Positions 26,201 to 36,160 of a stretch of 62,112 nt of DNA are shown here, one piece after another (position 1 is the stretch's first letter; every line of letters starts with the position of its first letter). Origin of the DNA: Merismopedia glauca CCAP 1448/3 (GTDB lineage: Bacteria > Cyanobacteriota > Cyanobacteriia > Cyanobacteriales > CCAP-1448); NCBI RefSeq assembly GCF_003003775.1, contig NZ_PVWJ01000011.1, positions 1 to 62,112 on the forward strand, in the 5' to 3' direction. The translations under genes were made by a program, and so were the position numbers. The notes under the pieces were generated by a model, which saw nothing but the letters and a program-made list of their open reading frames with translations, searched no databases and was not told the DNA's origin.

Positions 26201-26671
26201 ATGTCACGTCGTTCAGCCACTCAAAAACGTCCTGTACCTTCAGACTCTAAATATAATAGTCGATTAGTCAGCATGACTATCAGACGAATCATGCACCACG
26301 GTAAAAAATCCCTAGCCATGCGGATTATGTATGATGCTATGGAAATTATTCAAGAAAGAACTGGTGGTGAACCCTTAGAAACCTTTGAAAAAGCAGTACG
26401 CAACGCCACCCCTCTAGTAGAAGTAAAAGCTCGACGGGTAGGTGGTGCTACATATCAAGTACCTATGGAAGTAAGATCCGATAGAGGTACAGCTTTAGCC
26501 TTACGTTGGTTAATTGGTTTTGCCAGAACCCGTTCTGGTCGGACTATGGCTCAAAAATTAGCCAACGAATTGATGGATGCAGCGAATGAAACTGGTAGCG
26601 CTATTCGGAAGCGGGAAGAAACTCACCGGATGGCTGAAGCAAACAAAGCTTTTGCTCACTACCGTTACTAA
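26201..26671 (+). CDS. rpsG: 30S ribosomal protein S7
   Basis: 156-residue S7, which nucleates the head of the small subunit. The N-terminal [20 protein letters not shown], the [11 protein letters not shown] loop and [19 protein letters not shown] are diagnostic. It lies 217 bp after rpsL, a wide gap for an operon. The gap carries no gene; it may hold extra regulatory structure. Confidence 0.99.
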   Translation: MSRRSATQKRPVPSDSKYNSRLVSMTIRRIMHHGKKSLAMRIMYDAMEIIQERTGGEPLETFEKAVRNATPLVEVKARRVGGATYQVPMEVRSDRGTALALRWLIGFARTRSGRTMAQKLANELMDAANETGSAIRKREETHRMAEANKAFAHYRY

Positions 26672-26676
26672 ATAAT

Positions 26677-26729
26677 TAACTGCTAAATCCTAGGTTTCAG
26701 GTGAGATTGAACCTCAAGCCTAGCAGTTA
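26677..26729 (+). other. Stem-loop between rpsG and fusA
   Basis: TAACTGCTA at 26677-26685 pairs with TAGCAGTTA at 26721-26729, with CCTAGG/CCTAG-like pairing further in. No T-run follows, so a processing or regulatory element is as likely as a terminator. Confidence 0.45.
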
Positions 26730-26881
26730 AAGACGTTTAAACCACAGTCAAGATAAGTCCTGAAAATTCAGATGAATTTTCAGTGTCCTAGATTGAGTAG
26801 CTGTAAGGTTTGAAAAACGTATACAATCTTAACAGAGAGTTACATATAAGCCAACAGCGGCAGACTACGAAGGAGGTATCT

Positions 26882-28954
26882 GTGCCACGTACTGTCCCGT
26901 TTGAAAAAGTCCGCAATATCGGGATTGCGGCTCACATAGATGCGGGTAAAACCACCACCACCGAACGTATCTTGTTCTACTCTGGACTGGTTCACAAAAT
27001 GGGTGAAGTCCACGAGGGAACTGCTGTGACTGATTGGATGGAGCAAGAGCGGGAGCGAGGCATCACGATCACTGCCGCTGCCATTAGCACTAATTGGAAA
27101 GACCATCAAATCAACATCATCGATACTCCAGGACACGTAGACTTCACGATTGAAGTAGAGCGTTCTATGCGAGTCCTTGATGGAGTCATAGCCGTATTCT
27201 GTTCCGTAGGTGGCGTTCAACCGCAATCCGAAACCGTCTGGCGACAAGCTGATCGATATAAAGTCCCTCGGATTGTCTTCGTTAATAAGATGGATCGCAC
27301 CGGAGCCGATTTCTACAAAGTTTACGGACAAATTAGAGATCGAGTCAGAGCTAACGCCGTCCCGATTCAACTTCCCATTGGTAGCGAGAGCGACTTTAAA
27401 GGGATCGTAGATTTGGTGACCATGCGCGCCCTCATGTACTTGGACGATCAAGGTAAAGAGTTTGAAGAAACTGATATTCCCGCCGATATGGCGGATAAGG
27501 TCCAAGAATTTCGCCTCAAACTGATTGAATCAGTTGCAGAAACCGACGATGCTTTAACTGAGAAGTACCTCGAAGGTGAAGAACTCACTCAAGATGAAAT
27601 CAAAACAGCCTTGCGGAAAGGCACCATTCTCGGAACCATCGTGCCGATGATCTGCGGTTCGGCTTTCAAGAATAAAGGCGTACAACCTTTACTTGATGCC
27701 GTACTGGATTATCTACCTTCCCCAATTGAAGTCCCCCCCATTCAGGGAACTCTACTCAATGGCGAGCCGACAGAACGCAGAGCTAGCGATGAAGAGCCTT
27801 TATCGGCTTTGGCGTTCAAGATTATGGCAGATCCATACGGACGCTTAACCTTCGTGCGGGTTTACTCTGGGATACTCAAAAAAGGCAGCTACGTTCTGAA
27901 CTCAACTAAGAATAAGAAAGAAAGAATTTCTCGCTTAATCGTGTTGAGGGCGGACGATCGCATTGAAGTTGACGAACTCAGAGCCGGAGACTTGGGAGCC
28001 GCTTTAGGTCTTAAAGATACCTTTACTGGCGATACCCTCTGCGACGATGCTAAACCTGTAATTCTGGAATCTTTATTCGTTCCTGAACCAGTTATTTCCG
28101 TTGCGGTAGAACCCAAGACCAAGCAAGATATGGATAAACTATCCAAAGCCTTGCAAGCCTTGTCTGAAGAAGATCCTACCTTCCGCGTCAACACAGATCC
28201 AGAAACCAACCAAACCGTAATTGCGGGGATGGGAGAGTTGCACTTGGATATCTTGGTAGACCGGATGAAACGGGAATACAAAGTGGAAGCTAACGTCGGC
28301 GCGCCACAAGTAGCTTACCGAGAAACCATTAGCAAACCAGCTAAGGCTGAAGGTAAATACATCAGGCAAACTGGCGGTAAAGGTCAATACGGTCACGTTG
28401 TGCTGGAAGTAGCGCCAGGGGAACCAGCGACTGGCTTTGAATTTGTCTCGAAGATAGTGGGTGGGTCGATTCCTAAAGAATATATCAACCCCGTCGAGCA
28501 AGGCATTAAAGAAGCTTGCGAATCAGGGATTTTGGCTGGCTATCCCATGATTGACCTGAAAGTCACCTTGATTGACGGTTCCTATCATGACGTTGACTCA
28601 TCGGAAATGGCATTTAAGATTGCCGGATCGATGGGGATCAAAGAAGCTGTGATGAAAGCTGCTCCCATCCTGCTAGAACCGATGATGAAGATTGAAGTCG
28701 AAGTCCCAGATGACTTTTTGGGAGATATTATCGGCGATCTCAACTCTCGTCGGGGTCAAGTAGAAGGAATGGATAGCGAGCAAGCGATCGCTAAAGTGAA
28801 AGCCAAGGTGCCTTTAGCCGAAATGTTCGGTTACGCTACCGTAATTCGCTCCAAAACCCAAGGACGCGGTATTTTTACAATGGAATTCAGCCATTATGAA
28901 GAAGTACCCCGCAACGTAGCTGAAGCGATCGTGGCGAAAAACAAAGGTCAATAG
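26882..28954 (+). CDS. fusA: Elongation factor G
   Basis: 690-residue translocase GTPase. It has the G1 loop [16 protein letters not shown]3 DTPGHVDF and G4 NKMD, followed by domains II-V ending [17 protein letters not shown]. The start is the GTG at 26882, directly after AAGGAGGT at 26870-26876 at good spacing; this gives the standard [13 protein letters not shown] N-terminus. An upstream in-frame ATG at 26810 would add 24 residues with no family support. Confidence 0.98.
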   Translation: MPRTVPFEKVRNIGIAAHIDAGKTTTTERILFYSGLVHKMGEVHEGTAVTDWMEQERERGITITAAAISTNWKDHQINIIDTPGHVDFTIEVERSMRVLDGVIAVFCSVGGVQPQSETVWRQADRYKVPRIVFVNKMDRTGADFYKVYGQIRDRVRANAVPIQLPIGSESDFKGIVDLVTMRALMYLDDQGKEFEETDIPADMADKVQEFRLKLIESVAETDDALTEKYLEGEELTQDEIKTALRKGTILGTIVPMICGSAFKNKGVQPLLDAVLDYLPSPIEVPPIQGTLLNGEPTERRASDEEPLSALAFKIMADPYGRLTFVRVYSGILKKGSYVLNSTKNKKERISRLIVLRADDRIEVDELRAGDLGAALGLKDTFTGDTLCDDAKPVILESLFVPEPVISVAVEPKTKQDMDKLSKALQALSEEDPTFRVNTDPETNQTVIAGMGELHLDILVDRMKREYKVEANVGAPQVAYRETISKPAKAEGKYIRQTGGKGQYGHVVLEVAPGEPATGFEFVSKIVGGSIPKEYINPVEQGIKEACESGILAGYPMIDLKVTLIDGSYHDVDSSEMAFKIAGSMGIKEAVMKAAPILLEPMMKIEVEVPDDFLGDIIGDLNSRRGQVEGMDSEQAIAKVKAKVPLAEMFGYATVIRSKTQGRGIFTMEFSHYEEVPRNVAEAIVAKNKGQ

Positions 28955-29066
28955 TTGAGGCAAAAACGGTAGTGAAACCCTGACAGCGTAGTCAACAGGT
29001 AAAACCTATTCCCTAGTGGTAACTACCCAGCCAATCCTAAAACTTTGATTAACTTGGTATAAAGTT

Positions 29067-29107
29067 ATGAGTTATGAGTTAAAATTAAGAGCTTGCTCAT
29101 AACTCAT
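29067..29107 (+). other. Perfect stem-loop between fusA and tufA
   Basis: ATGAGTTATGAG at 29067-29078 pairs exactly with CTCATAACTCAT at 29096-29107. The 17-base loop is AT-rich. Placement between two translation genes suggests mRNA processing or partial termination that lets tufA be expressed separately; that is inference. Confidence 0.55.
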
Positions 29108-29231
29108 GACTCTTTCACAACTCCGTCAGGGCAGTTGAGGCAGATCTAGCCTGAGACAAGCGCTACCAGAAGCGATTTGACAGGTTTCTGCGAAGTTAAA
29201 ATTATCAACTCAAGAGTAGAAAATATATCTC

Positions 29232-30461
29232 ATGGCACGCGCAAAGTTTGAACGGACTAAACCCCACGTAAATATTGGTACTATAGGTCACGTAGACCAC
29301 GGTAAAACCACCTTAACTGCTGCTATCACTATGACTTTGGCAGCTCTGGGTCAAGCAAAAGTCAAAAAATATGACGAAATTGACGCAGCCCCAGAGGAAA
29401 AAGCACGGGGGATTACGATCAATACTGCCCACGTGGAGTATGAAACTGAGCAACGTCACTATGCTCACGTAGATTGCCCAGGTCACGCTGACTACGTGAA
29501 AAACATGATCACCGGAGCCGCCCAGATGGACGGAGCCATTCTGGTGGTATCTGCGGCAGACGGTCCTATGCCTCAAACTAGAGAGCATATTTTGCTAGCT
29601 AAGCAGGTAGGGGTGCCTAACATCGTCGTTTTCTTGAATAAGCAAGACATGGTAGACGACGACGAACTACTAGAACTAGTAGAACTAGAAGTGCGCGAAC
29701 TTTTAAGTTCTTATGATTTCCCTGGGGATGATATTCCTATCGTCTCCGGTTCAGCCTTGCAGGTGACTGAAGCGATGATCGCTAACCCCAAAACTGCACG
29801 GGGAGATAACAAGTGGGTAGATAAAATCTATGACTTGATGGATGCTGTAGATGCCTATGTTCCTACACCAGAAAGACAGGTAGATAAACCCTTCTTGATG
29901 GCGGTTGAAGATGTATTCTCGATCACGGGTCGGGGAACTGTGGCTACTGGTCGGATTGAGCGTGGAAAAGTCAAAGTTCAAGATGAAATCGAAATCGTTG
30001 GCATCAGAAATACTCGCAAGAGTACCGTCACTGGGATTGAAATGTTTAAGAAGTCCCTAGATGAAGGGATGGCTGGTGATAACGCTGGTATCTTGTTACG
30101 GGGTATCCAGAAAGCTGATATCGAACGCGGTATGGTGCTAGCCAAACCAGGTAGCATCACTCCTCATACCCAGTTTGAATCCGAAGTTTACGTGTTGACT
30201 GAGAAAGAAGGTGGTCGTAAGACACCCTTTTTCCCTGGTTACCGTCCTCAATTCTATGTCAGAACTACTGACGTAACTGGAACCATTACAGCATTTACTG
30301 CTGATGATGGTAGCGCCGCAGAAATGATCATGCCTGGCGATCGCGTCAAGATGACAGTAGAACTAATCAACCCCATCGCCATTGAGCAAGGGATGCGCTT
30401 TGCTATTCGTGAAGGTGGTCGGACTATTGGTGCTGGAGTTGTCTCCAAAATCCTGAAATAG
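29232..30461 (+). CDS. tufA: Elongation factor Tu
   Basis: 409-residue GTPase that delivers aminoacyl-tRNA. Landmarks are [14 protein letters not shown] (G1), [12 protein letters not shown] (G3) and NKQDMVDD (G4). The cyanobacterial insertion of about ten residues around [12 protein letters not shown] is present. The C-terminal [15 protein letters not shown] is complete. It lies 277 bp after fusA and 108 bp before rpsJ. Confidence 0.99.
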   Translation: MARAKFERTKPHVNIGTIGHVDHGKTTLTAAITMTLAALGQAKVKKYDEIDAAPEEKARGITINTAHVEYETEQRHYAHVDCPGHADYVKNMITGAAQMDGAILVVSAADGPMPQTREHILLAKQVGVPNIVVFLNKQDMVDDDELLELVELEVRELLSSYDFPGDDIPIVSGSALQVTEAMIANPKTARGDNKWVDKIYDLMDAVDAYVPTPERQVDKPFLMAVEDVFSITGRGTVATGRIERGKVKVQDEIEIVGIRNTRKSTVTGIEMFKKSLDEGMAGDNAGILLRGIQKADIERGMVLAKPGSITPHTQFESEVYVLTEKEGGRKTPFFPGYRPQFYVRTTDVTGTITAFTADDGSAAEMIMPGDRVKMTVELINPIAIEQGMRFAIREGGRTIGAGVVSKILK

Positions 30462-30569
30462 TCAGATCGAGATTTAAGGTTAGTAGTTAGGGTTCCCAAC
30501 TAACTACTAACTCCTTAAGTGTTTGTGGAAACAGCACCTAGACAACTCAAAAATATAGTTAATTGATTT

Positions 30570-30887
30570 ATGGCAACTATCCAACAGCAAAAAATTAGAA
30601 TTCGTCTCCAAGCTTTTGACCGCCGCCTCCTCGATACCTCTTGCGAAAAGATTGTAGATACAGCCAATCGCACCCAAGCTACAGCAATTGGTCCAATTCC
30701 TTTACCTACAAAAAGAAAGATTTATTGCGTTCTGCGATCGCCTCACGTAGACAAAGATGCTCGCGAACACTTTGAAACCCGTACTCATCGTCGCTTAATT
30801 GATATCTATCAACCATCTTCCAAAACTATTGACGCTTTGATGAAGTTAGATTTACCTGCTGGGGTGGATATCGAAGTCAAATTATAA
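30570..30887 (+). CDS. rpsJ: 30S ribosomal protein S10
   Basis: 105-residue S10 (NusE), with [34 protein letters not shown] and the C-terminal [14 protein letters not shown]. It is used in the ribosome and in antitermination complexes. It ends the str operon here rather than heading the S10 operon, a common cyanobacterial arrangement. Confidence 0.99.
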   Translation: MATIQQQKIRIRLQAFDRRLLDTSCEKIVDTANRTQATAIGPIPLPTKRKIYCVLRSPHVDKDAREHFETRTHRRLIDIYQPSSKTIDALMKLDLPAGVDIEVKL

Positions 30888-31111
30888 GCAAGTAACCACG
30901 ACTTCTGGGTTGACCCAAGTAAAGTGCGATTTTGGCTAAAGTAGTAGTAAGTAAGTGAGCCTAATTAAGCATAAACAGGTTTTAGAAGGGGATAGATCGA
31001 AAGAGCTATGGGGCTGAATCATCACAGCTTCGGAAACCCCCCCTAGACCCTCAATGATTTAATTATGCCGTTTTACTTATGTTGTTCGTACCACCATAGA
31101 AGATAGGGAAA

Positions 31112-31750
31112 ATGGCTTTTTCTTCAATTGCAGTCAGAGAACTTCCCCTATTTCCACTCCCAGAAGTAGTGCTGTTTCCAGGACGACCTCTACCTCTACA
31201 CGTTTTTGAGTTTCGCTACCGGATCATGATGAACACGATCTTGGAGAGCGATCGGCGATTTGGGGTAATCAGAGTCGATCCGAGTAATAACGCGATCGCT
31301 CCTGTTGGTTGTTGTGCAGAAGTCATTCACGTTCAGAGATTACCTGATGACCGGATGAACGTTTTGACTCTGGGACAGCAGCGATTTCGCATCATTGACT
31401 ACGTGCGAGAAAAGCCTTACCGGATTGGCTTAGTAGAGTGGATTCAAGACGAGCCGATAGACCAAGATTTAACTGCGATCGCTCAAGAAGTTCAAGACTT
31501 ATTGGGGGATGTCGTGCGTTTATGGTCTAAGTTAACTGATAAGCCGATGGAACTCCCTACGGATTTACCAGATCTACCCATAGAATTGTCATATTGGGTA
31601 GCGAGTAACTTAGATGGAGTTGTCGCAGAACAGCAAACACTTCTGGAGTTACAGAATACTCTGACTAGATTAAATCGGGAAATAGAGATTTTGACTTCTA
31701 CTCGCAATCATCTAGCTGCTAGAACTGTCCTCAAAGATGCACTGAATTAG
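31112..31750 (+). CDS. Lon N-terminal (substrate-binding) domain protein
   Basis: 212-residue protein with only the Lon-type N-terminal domain. LPLFPLPEVVLFPGRPLPLH is the classical start and RIMMNTILESDRRFGVI, then GCCAEVIHVQRLPDDRMNVL follow, with a helical C-terminus of the family type. It has no ATPase or protease domain, so it is not Lon itself. Standalone versions may act as adaptors; that is inference. It follows rpsJ by 224 bp on the same strand. Confidence 0.93.
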   Translation: MAFSSIAVRELPLFPLPEVVLFPGRPLPLHVFEFRYRIMMNTILESDRRFGVIRVDPSNNAIAPVGCCAEVIHVQRLPDDRMNVLTLGQQRFRIIDYVREKPYRIGLVEWIQDEPIDQDLTAIAQEVQDLLGDVVRLWSKLTDKPMELPTDLPDLPIELSYWVASNLDGVVAEQQTLLELQNTLTRLNREIEILTSTRNHLAARTVLKDALN

Positions 31751-31760
31751 ATAGAAAGTA

Positions 31761-31869
31761 GGCATTGCTGATTTGAAGTGAAGTATGAATTGTTGATTGT
31801 TGATTGTTGATTGTTGATTGTTGATTGTTGGTTGGGTTTTCTTCCAGCCTTATCTCTCACTCTTCCCAC
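31761..31869 (+). repeat. Composite dispersed repeat, copy 4
   Basis: GGCATTGCTGATTTGAAG, a small internal duplication (TGAAGTGAAG), TATGAATTGT, about six GATTGTT-type heptamers, GGGTTTTCTTCC and CTCACTCTTCCC. It lies between the convergent Lon-N and pheA genes. Confidence 0.85.
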
Positions 31870-31877
31870 TTTTGCTG

Positions 31878-32744
31878 TCAACCTATTTCATACCTTGATT
31901 CAGCAACGCCAGAAACTAAAGTATAGCTGCCAAAGATTTTGAGAATCTGAGTGTAACCCTTTAATTCGTCAAGGGCTTCTTGGGTAGATACTTCTCTAAG
32001 ATCTGCTTCTAGGTCGAAAAAGAAGAGATAATCCCCCAAAGATTTCTTAGCTGGACGTGACTCAATTCGACTCAGGTTAATCCCTCGCTTCGCCAATGCC
32101 TGTAAAGGCTTGACTAAAGCACCTGGAACGTTAGCTGGGACGCTAAAAGCCAAAGATATATATTTACCAGTTACAGAAGGTTGCAAGCTAACTACCCAGA
32201 AGCGCGTACAGTTATCTGGGCGATCGTTGATGGGATGAGCCAATACAGGCAAATTATAAAGCTCAGCAGCCCGTTCGGAGGCGATCGCACTAGCAGTTTC
32301 ATCGCTGGATAAGTGTTCTAATGCCTCTGTTGTCGAATTTGCGGGAATTAGCTGAGCTAAAGGTAAAAATTTCTCCAACCATCCTTGACATTGAGCTAGT
32401 GCTTGGGGATGAGAATAGACACTTTTGATCTTAGTCAATTCAGAAGCACATGAGATCAAGGCATGAGCAATTGGTAACACCAAAGCTTGTTGAATTTGCA
32501 GGCGATCTAATTGCCAGAATGTATCTAGAGTCATCGCGACACTACCCTCTATCGAATTTTCGACAGGTACTATGGCTAAATGTGTCTCTCCCTGAGCCGC
32601 AGCTTTAAGGGTTTGAGCAATACTGGGATAGGCACACAGTATCGCCGATTTTTGTTGATTTTCTTGGAGCCAATTGGCATAAGCTAAAGCAGCACTTTCT
32701 GCATTAGTCCCAGCAGGACCTAAGTGAGCGATGGAAATTGTCAT
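31878..32744 (-). CDS. pheA: Prephenate dehydratase
   Basis: 288-residue enzyme for the conversion of prephenate to phenylpyruvate. The catalytic dehydratase domain (about 1-190) begins ISIAHLGPAGTNAESAALAY and contains the PVENSIEGSVAMTLD loop and the TRF motif in NCTRFWVV. The C-terminal ACT domain (about 200-280) carries GALVKPLQALAKRGINLSRIESRP, the phenylalanine-binding region. There is no chorismate mutase domain, so it is monofunctional, as usual in cyanobacteria. Confidence 0.97.
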   Translation of the reverse strand: MTISIAHLGPAGTNAESAALAYANWLQENQQKSAILCAYPSIAQTLKAAAQGETHLAIVPVENSIEGSVAMTLDTFWQLDRLQIQQALVLPIAHALISCASELTKIKSVYSHPQALAQCQGWLEKFLPLAQLIPANSTTEALEHLSSDETASAIASERAAELYNLPVLAHPINDRPDNCTRFWVVSLQPSVTGKYISLAFSVPANVPGALVKPLQALAKRGINLSRIESRPAKKSLGDYLFFFDLEADLREVSTQEALDELKGYTQILKIFGSYTLVSGVAESRYEIG

Positions 32745-32806
32745 ATCAGTTAAGCTGCCTTTCCATTGAGTTATTTGGCGGTAATATTCGGCTTTTTTCC
32801 TATTAT

Positions 32807-33031
32807 CTAACTCCTGTCTATCTCTACCAATTTATTTCGCCCCTTCATCCCAGCTTTAATCGCAATTTGGGATTTAGACACCTGAAACTTATCTGCCAAG
32901 AGTTTAATTAACTCTTGATTCGCTTTACCATCTACAGGTGGAGATTTCAGCCTTACGATCAGGGAGCCATCATTTTCTTCAGTAATACTTTGATTTTTGG
33001 AATTAGGTTTAACTTTAACAACTTTTAACAC
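32807..33031 (-). CDS. DUF167 (YggU-type) protein
   Basis: 74-residue small protein of the DUF167 family. [20 protein letters not shown] is followed by [20 protein letters not shown], the strongly conserved block, and ends KLVEIDRS. Its function is unknown across bacteria. It lies 50 bp downstream of ureE on the same strand. Confidence 0.93.
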   Translation of the reverse strand: MLKVVKVKPNSKNQSITEENDGSLIVRLKSPPVDGKANQELIKLLADKFQVSKSQIAIKAGMKGRNKLVEIDRS

Positions 33032-33081
33032 AGTTTTTTTTGCGGCTGAAGCTGGTCAAATTAGTTATTAATTGGCTAAAT

Positions 33082-33519
33082 CTAGTGAAGATGTAAATAT
33101 GCCCCAAATTCCGGTTGAAATGGAGCTTCTTCTATTATCACTTTTAACCCCAACTGTTCGAGCATAGCTTGCAAAACTAAATCCGCAGACAATCTGAGGT
33201 AATCGAGGTTAATTTCTAAAGGTACGTGACGATTGCCTAAATGGTAAGCAGCTTTTAATAAATCTAAAGGATGGGAGGCGGTAACTGTTAAAACTGGTTC
33301 TGGCTTAGCCATAATCCGCAATACTACGTCTTGTGTCTCAGACTGAAGTAAATCGCCATCTTTGAGAATTGTCCCCCTTGGCAGCTTGAAACAGATGCGA
33401 TCGCCTTCGATTGTAGATAAGCGATCGCGGCTTTTTGTCCTTTCCTCAGCCGTCAATGCCACAGTCATCGTCACATTGATTGGCTCATTTTCTGGTAATT
33501 TAGTCGTAAAAGTCAACAT
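33082..33519 (-). CDS. ureE: Urease accessory protein UreE
   Basis: 145-residue nickel-delivery chaperone for urease. Recognised by TVALTAEERTKSRDR, FKLPRGTILKDGDLL and the signature AAYHLGNRHVPLEI, with His98 of the GNRH motif at the dimer metal site. VIIEEAPFQPEFGAYLHLH is the family C-terminus. The histidine-rich tail of the Klebsiella protein is absent, which is normal for cyanobacteria. Other ure genes are not in the window, so this is an isolated accessory gene. Confidence 0.9.
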   Translation of the reverse strand: MLTFTTKLPENEPINVTMTVALTAEERTKSRDRLSTIEGDRICFKLPRGTILKDGDLLQSETQDVVLRIMAKPEPVLTVTASHPLDLLKAAYHLGNRHVPLEINLDYLRLSADLVLQAMLEQLGLKVIIEEAPFQPEFGAYLHLH

Positions 33520-33581
33520 TAAAGCTACTATATTGGCAATTAAAACTTTTTAACTCAAACATAATTCTGTAAAGGCATAGT

Positions 33582-34394
33582 CTATACTTCTGACTCCTGA
33601 CTTCTGACTTCTGACTTCATTTTTAATCCCACTCGATTACCCAAAGCTTTCAGCGCAAAATGGGGTAAAGCTAACATCCGTCGCCACCGCCAAGGTTCTT
33701 GATAGAGACGATATAGCCACTCTAAATTACGATCTCGCAGCCACCCAGGAGCGCGAGTTTTGACCCCAGCCCAAATATCAAAGCTACCACCGACTCCAAT
33801 CCAAATTGCTTGGGGACAAATATGACGGTGTTTGGCAATCCAAAACTCCTGACGGGGAACTCCTAAGCCAACTAGAATCAAACTAGGTTGGAGATCTGAT
33901 AGCTTTTGTAAGAAGGCAGTTTCTTCTGCTGGAGTGATATAACCATGTTCCGTACCCGCGATCGCTATTTCTGGTAGCTGTTTTTGCCACATAGCCGCCG
34001 CTTGCTGAGTCACTCCAGGTTTGCCACCATAAAAAAAGACAGGGGCGCTAGTGCCTAAATTTGCGGCTTCTGTGACCATGAATTCTGCAATTTCAATCCC
34101 AGGACAGCGCTTGCACTCTTTACCATACAAAGACAAGTAAAATGTAATTCCAGCCCCATCAGGAATAACCAACTCAGCTTGCTCAATAATTTGAGCTAAA
34201 TCTGAGTTTTCTAAAGCTTGCATTACCATCTCAGCATTGAGGGTAACTACATGAGTCGGAATTTTTCTGGATAGACGAGAACTTAGCCAACTGCTGTAAT
34301 CATCTAGCAAGTGTAATCCTATCCCCAAAACTGCGAACTTTTCGGGGAATTCAGGGATTAGAGTTGAGGATAGTGATTCCGAAGGAAAGGTCAT
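33582..34394 (-). CDS. WecG/TagA/CpsF-family glycosyltransferase
   Basis: 270-residue glycosyltransferase of family GT26, typically transferring N-acetylmannosamine or a related sugar onto a lipid carrier. Family landmarks are THVVTLNAEMVMQALENSDL, VIPDGAGITFYLSL, FFYGGKPGVTQQAA, VGLGVPRQEFWIAK and the GVGGSFDIWAGVKTRAP box. The C-terminal KSEVRSQESEV is encoded by a TTCTGAC heptamer array rather than ancestral coding sequence. It is probably involved in polysaccharide or surface-glycan synthesis; no other glycan gene is adjacent. Confidence 0.92.
   Translation of the reverse strand: MTFPSESLSSTLIPEFPEKFAVLGIGLHLLDDYSSWLSSRLSRKIPTHVVTLNAEMVMQALENSDLAQIIEQAELVIPDGAGITFYLSLYGKECKRCPGIEIAEFMVTEAANLGTSAPVFFYGGKPGVTQQAAAMWQKQLPEIAIAGTEHGYITPAEETAFLQKLSDLQPSLILVGLGVPRQEFWIAKHRHICPQAIWIGVGGSFDIWAGVKTRAPGWLRDRNLEWLYRLYQEPWRWRRMLALPHFALKALGNRVGLKMKSEVRSQESEV
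33588..33620. repeat. TTCTGAC heptamer tandem repeat inside the glycosyltransferase 3' end
   Basis: Four to five units. Read on the minus strand they are translated as SEVRSQESEV just before the stop at 33582. Confidence 0.85.
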
Positions 34395-34501
34395 GAAAAA
34401 TATCTCTTGTCAGCCAGCATTTATATATTTTATGGTGAAATTTAGACAGGGTAACTAGAGATCAAAATCAATTAGACTTTTGCTATTTTGGTTTCAGATT
34501 T

Positions 34502-34530
34502 TTGACTCTTAAATTACCTCTAGACTTAAT
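34502..34530 (+). promoter_or_regulatory. Putative promoter for rplS
   Basis: TTGACT at 34502-34507, 17-base spacer, CTTAAT at 34525-34530. It lies 48 bp before the rplS start. The -10 match is only four of six, so this is tentative. Confidence 0.35.
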
Positions 34531-34577
34531 CATCAGTTTTAAGTTATGATAACTAACTGTGACTTTTTTGGATAACC

Positions 34578-34940
34578 ATGAACGCTCAGGAGATTATCCG
34601 CTCCATTGAGGCGGAACAAATGAAATCCAATCTCCCGATTATCCATGTGGGTGATACGGTCAAGGTTGGGGTGAAAATCCAGGAAGGTAATAAGGAACGA
34701 GTTCAACCCTATGAAGGCGTAGTGATTGCCAAACATAATGGTTCAATCAACGCTACCATAACAGTACGCCGAATTTTTCAAGGCGTAGGTGTCGAACGGG
34801 TATTTCTGTTACACTCTCCCAGGATAGATAACATCAAAGTGATTCGTCGTGGTAAGGTGAGAAGAGCTAAGCTCTATTATCTGCGCGATCGCGTCGGTAA
34901 AGCTACCCGCGTTAAACAACGCTTCGACCGCGAACTGTAA
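34578..34940 (+). CDS. rplS: 50S ribosomal protein L19
   Basis: 120-residue L19. [55 protein letters not shown] and the basic C-terminus are typical. It leads the plus-strand block that continues with tRNA-Trp and secE. Confidence 0.99.
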   Translation: MNAQEIIRSIEAEQMKSNLPIIHVGDTVKVGVKIQEGNKERVQPYEGVVIAKHNGSINATITVRRIFQGVGVERVFLLHSPRIDNIKVIRRGKVRRAKLYYLRDRVGKATRVKQRFDREL

Positions 34941-35032
34941 TTGTGAAATTTCAGTAGCTACCACACCCACAAATGGTTCAGTTGGGTTAAAATAAGCTAA
35001 AGAAGTTCGGGTGACACTGGAGCTTAACCCAT

Positions 35033-35105
35033 GCGCTCTTAGTTCAGTTGGTAGAACGCAGGTCTCCAAAACCTGATGTCGGGGGTTCAAGTCCTCCAGG
35101 GCGCG
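35033..35105 (+). tRNA. trnW: tRNA-Trp (CCA anticodon)
   Basis: A 73-base cloverleaf: acceptor GCGCTCT/AGGGCGC (one T-G wobble), D arm GTTC/GAAC, anticodon stem CAGGT/ACCTG with loop CTCCAAA (anticodon CCA), T arm GGGGG/CCTCC with TTCAAGT, discriminator G. The 3' CCA is not encoded. It lies 151 bp before secE, a linkage seen widely in bacteria. Confidence 0.97.
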
Positions 35106-35256
35106 CTACCATGTAAAGATAAATGATTCTGCCCGAAAGCAGGCTAGCCTCACTAGAGAAAAGTTGCTCTTTCGGGTAGAGTTGTTTTGGTGTGGTTGCG
35201 TGGGGTCGAGCCGTAGCTCCTCAAAATAGCTCCACCAAGCGAAAAGGGTAGTAATT

Positions 35257-35514
35257 GTGGCTAAGAAAAACGAACCAGAAGCAGAAGCAAAAACTTCTAA
35301 AGTCGCCACGGCGGACAAAGGCTCCAACCCAAGTCCAGTGAATTTCATTCAAGAAACCAAAGAAGAGCTTAACAAAGTTGTTTGGCCTAGTCGCCCACAA
35401 TTAATTAGCGAATCGGCTGCGGTGATTTTCATGGTGTCTCTGTCTGCGGCACTAATATATCTAGTAGATGGATTATTTAAGTGGTTGGCAGAGCGAATAT
35501 TTTTAGGCGGGTAG
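35257..35514 (+). CDS. secE: Preprotein translocase subunit SecE
   Basis: 85-residue SecE. A charged N-terminal extension is followed by the conserved amphipathic helix and hinge FIQETKEELNKVVWPSRPQL and a single membrane helix (AAVIFMVSLSAALIYLVDGL). It clamps SecY in the membrane. It precedes nusG by 16 bp, the classical secE-nusG arrangement. Confidence 0.98.
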   Translation: MAKKNEPEAEAKTSKVATADKGSNPSPVNFIQETKEELNKVVWPSRPQLISESAAVIFMVSLSAALIYLVDGLFKWLAERIFLGG

Positions 35515-35530
35515 CAGGGAATAGAATTCT

Positions 35531-36151
35531 ATGACCGTTATACCAGATGAAGCCTCTGAAAACGTGGCTGTTAACCTAGACACAACCGGAGAAGCCCATT
35601 GGTATGCAGTCCAAGTAGCTTCTGGTTGTGAAAAGCGGGTAAAAAGTAACTTAGAGCAGCGAATAGTGTCTTTTGATGTGGCTGACCGAATTTTGCAAGT
35701 AGAGATCCCTAAGACTCCAACTGTCAAAATTCGGAAAGATGGCTCTCGCCAACAGTCAGAGGAAAAAGTTTTTCCTGGGTACGTGTTGGTGCAAATGATC
35801 ATGGATGATGAAGCTTGGCAAGTTGTCAAAAACACCGCCAACGTCATCAACTTTGTAGGTTCCGAGCAAAAGCGTGGGTATGGAAGAGGACGAGGACACG
35901 TTAAACCCGTGCCCTTAAGTTTTGGGGAAGTACAGCGTATCTTTAAGCAGATAACGGAACAAGAGCCAGTAGTCAAAGCTCTTTTGGCTACGGGAGACAA
36001 AATTATCGTTCTTTCAGGTCCATTTAAGGATTTTGAAGGGGAAGTGATTGAAGTTAGTCCCGATCGCGGTAAGCTCAAGGCGTTACTATCAATCTTCGGG
36101 AGAGATACCCCAGTAGAATTAGAGTTTAACCAAGTGCAAAAACAAGGGTAA
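35531..36151 (+). CDS. nusG: Transcription termination/antitermination factor NusG
   Basis: 206-residue NusG. The NGN domain (HWYAVQVASGCEKRVKSNLE, then FPGYVLVQMIMDDEAWQVVK) binds RNA polymerase. The KOW domain (GDKIIVLSGPFKDFEGEVIE) is C-terminal. A 20-residue N-terminal extension is typical of cyanobacteria. It ends 9 bp before rplK. Confidence 0.98.
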   Translation: MTVIPDEASENVAVNLDTTGEAHWYAVQVASGCEKRVKSNLEQRIVSFDVADRILQVEIPKTPTVKIRKDGSRQQSEEKVFPGYVLVQMIMDDEAWQVVKNTANVINFVGSEQKRGYGRGRGHVKPVPLSFGEVQRIFKQITEQEPVVKALLATGDKIIVLSGPFKDFEGEVIEVSPDRGKLKALLSIFGRDTPVELEFNQVQKQG

Positions 36152-36160
36152 AACCCAGAG

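Noticed and set aside
26810..26881. Longer N-terminus for fusA from an ATG at 26810
   Set aside because: The GTG at 26882 has a near-perfect AAGGAGGT before it and gives the standard N-terminus. The extra 24 residues match nothing in EF-G.
26840..27505. 221-residue minus-strand frame opposite fusA
   Set aside because: Antisense shadow of a highly conserved gene, with no RBS or family match.
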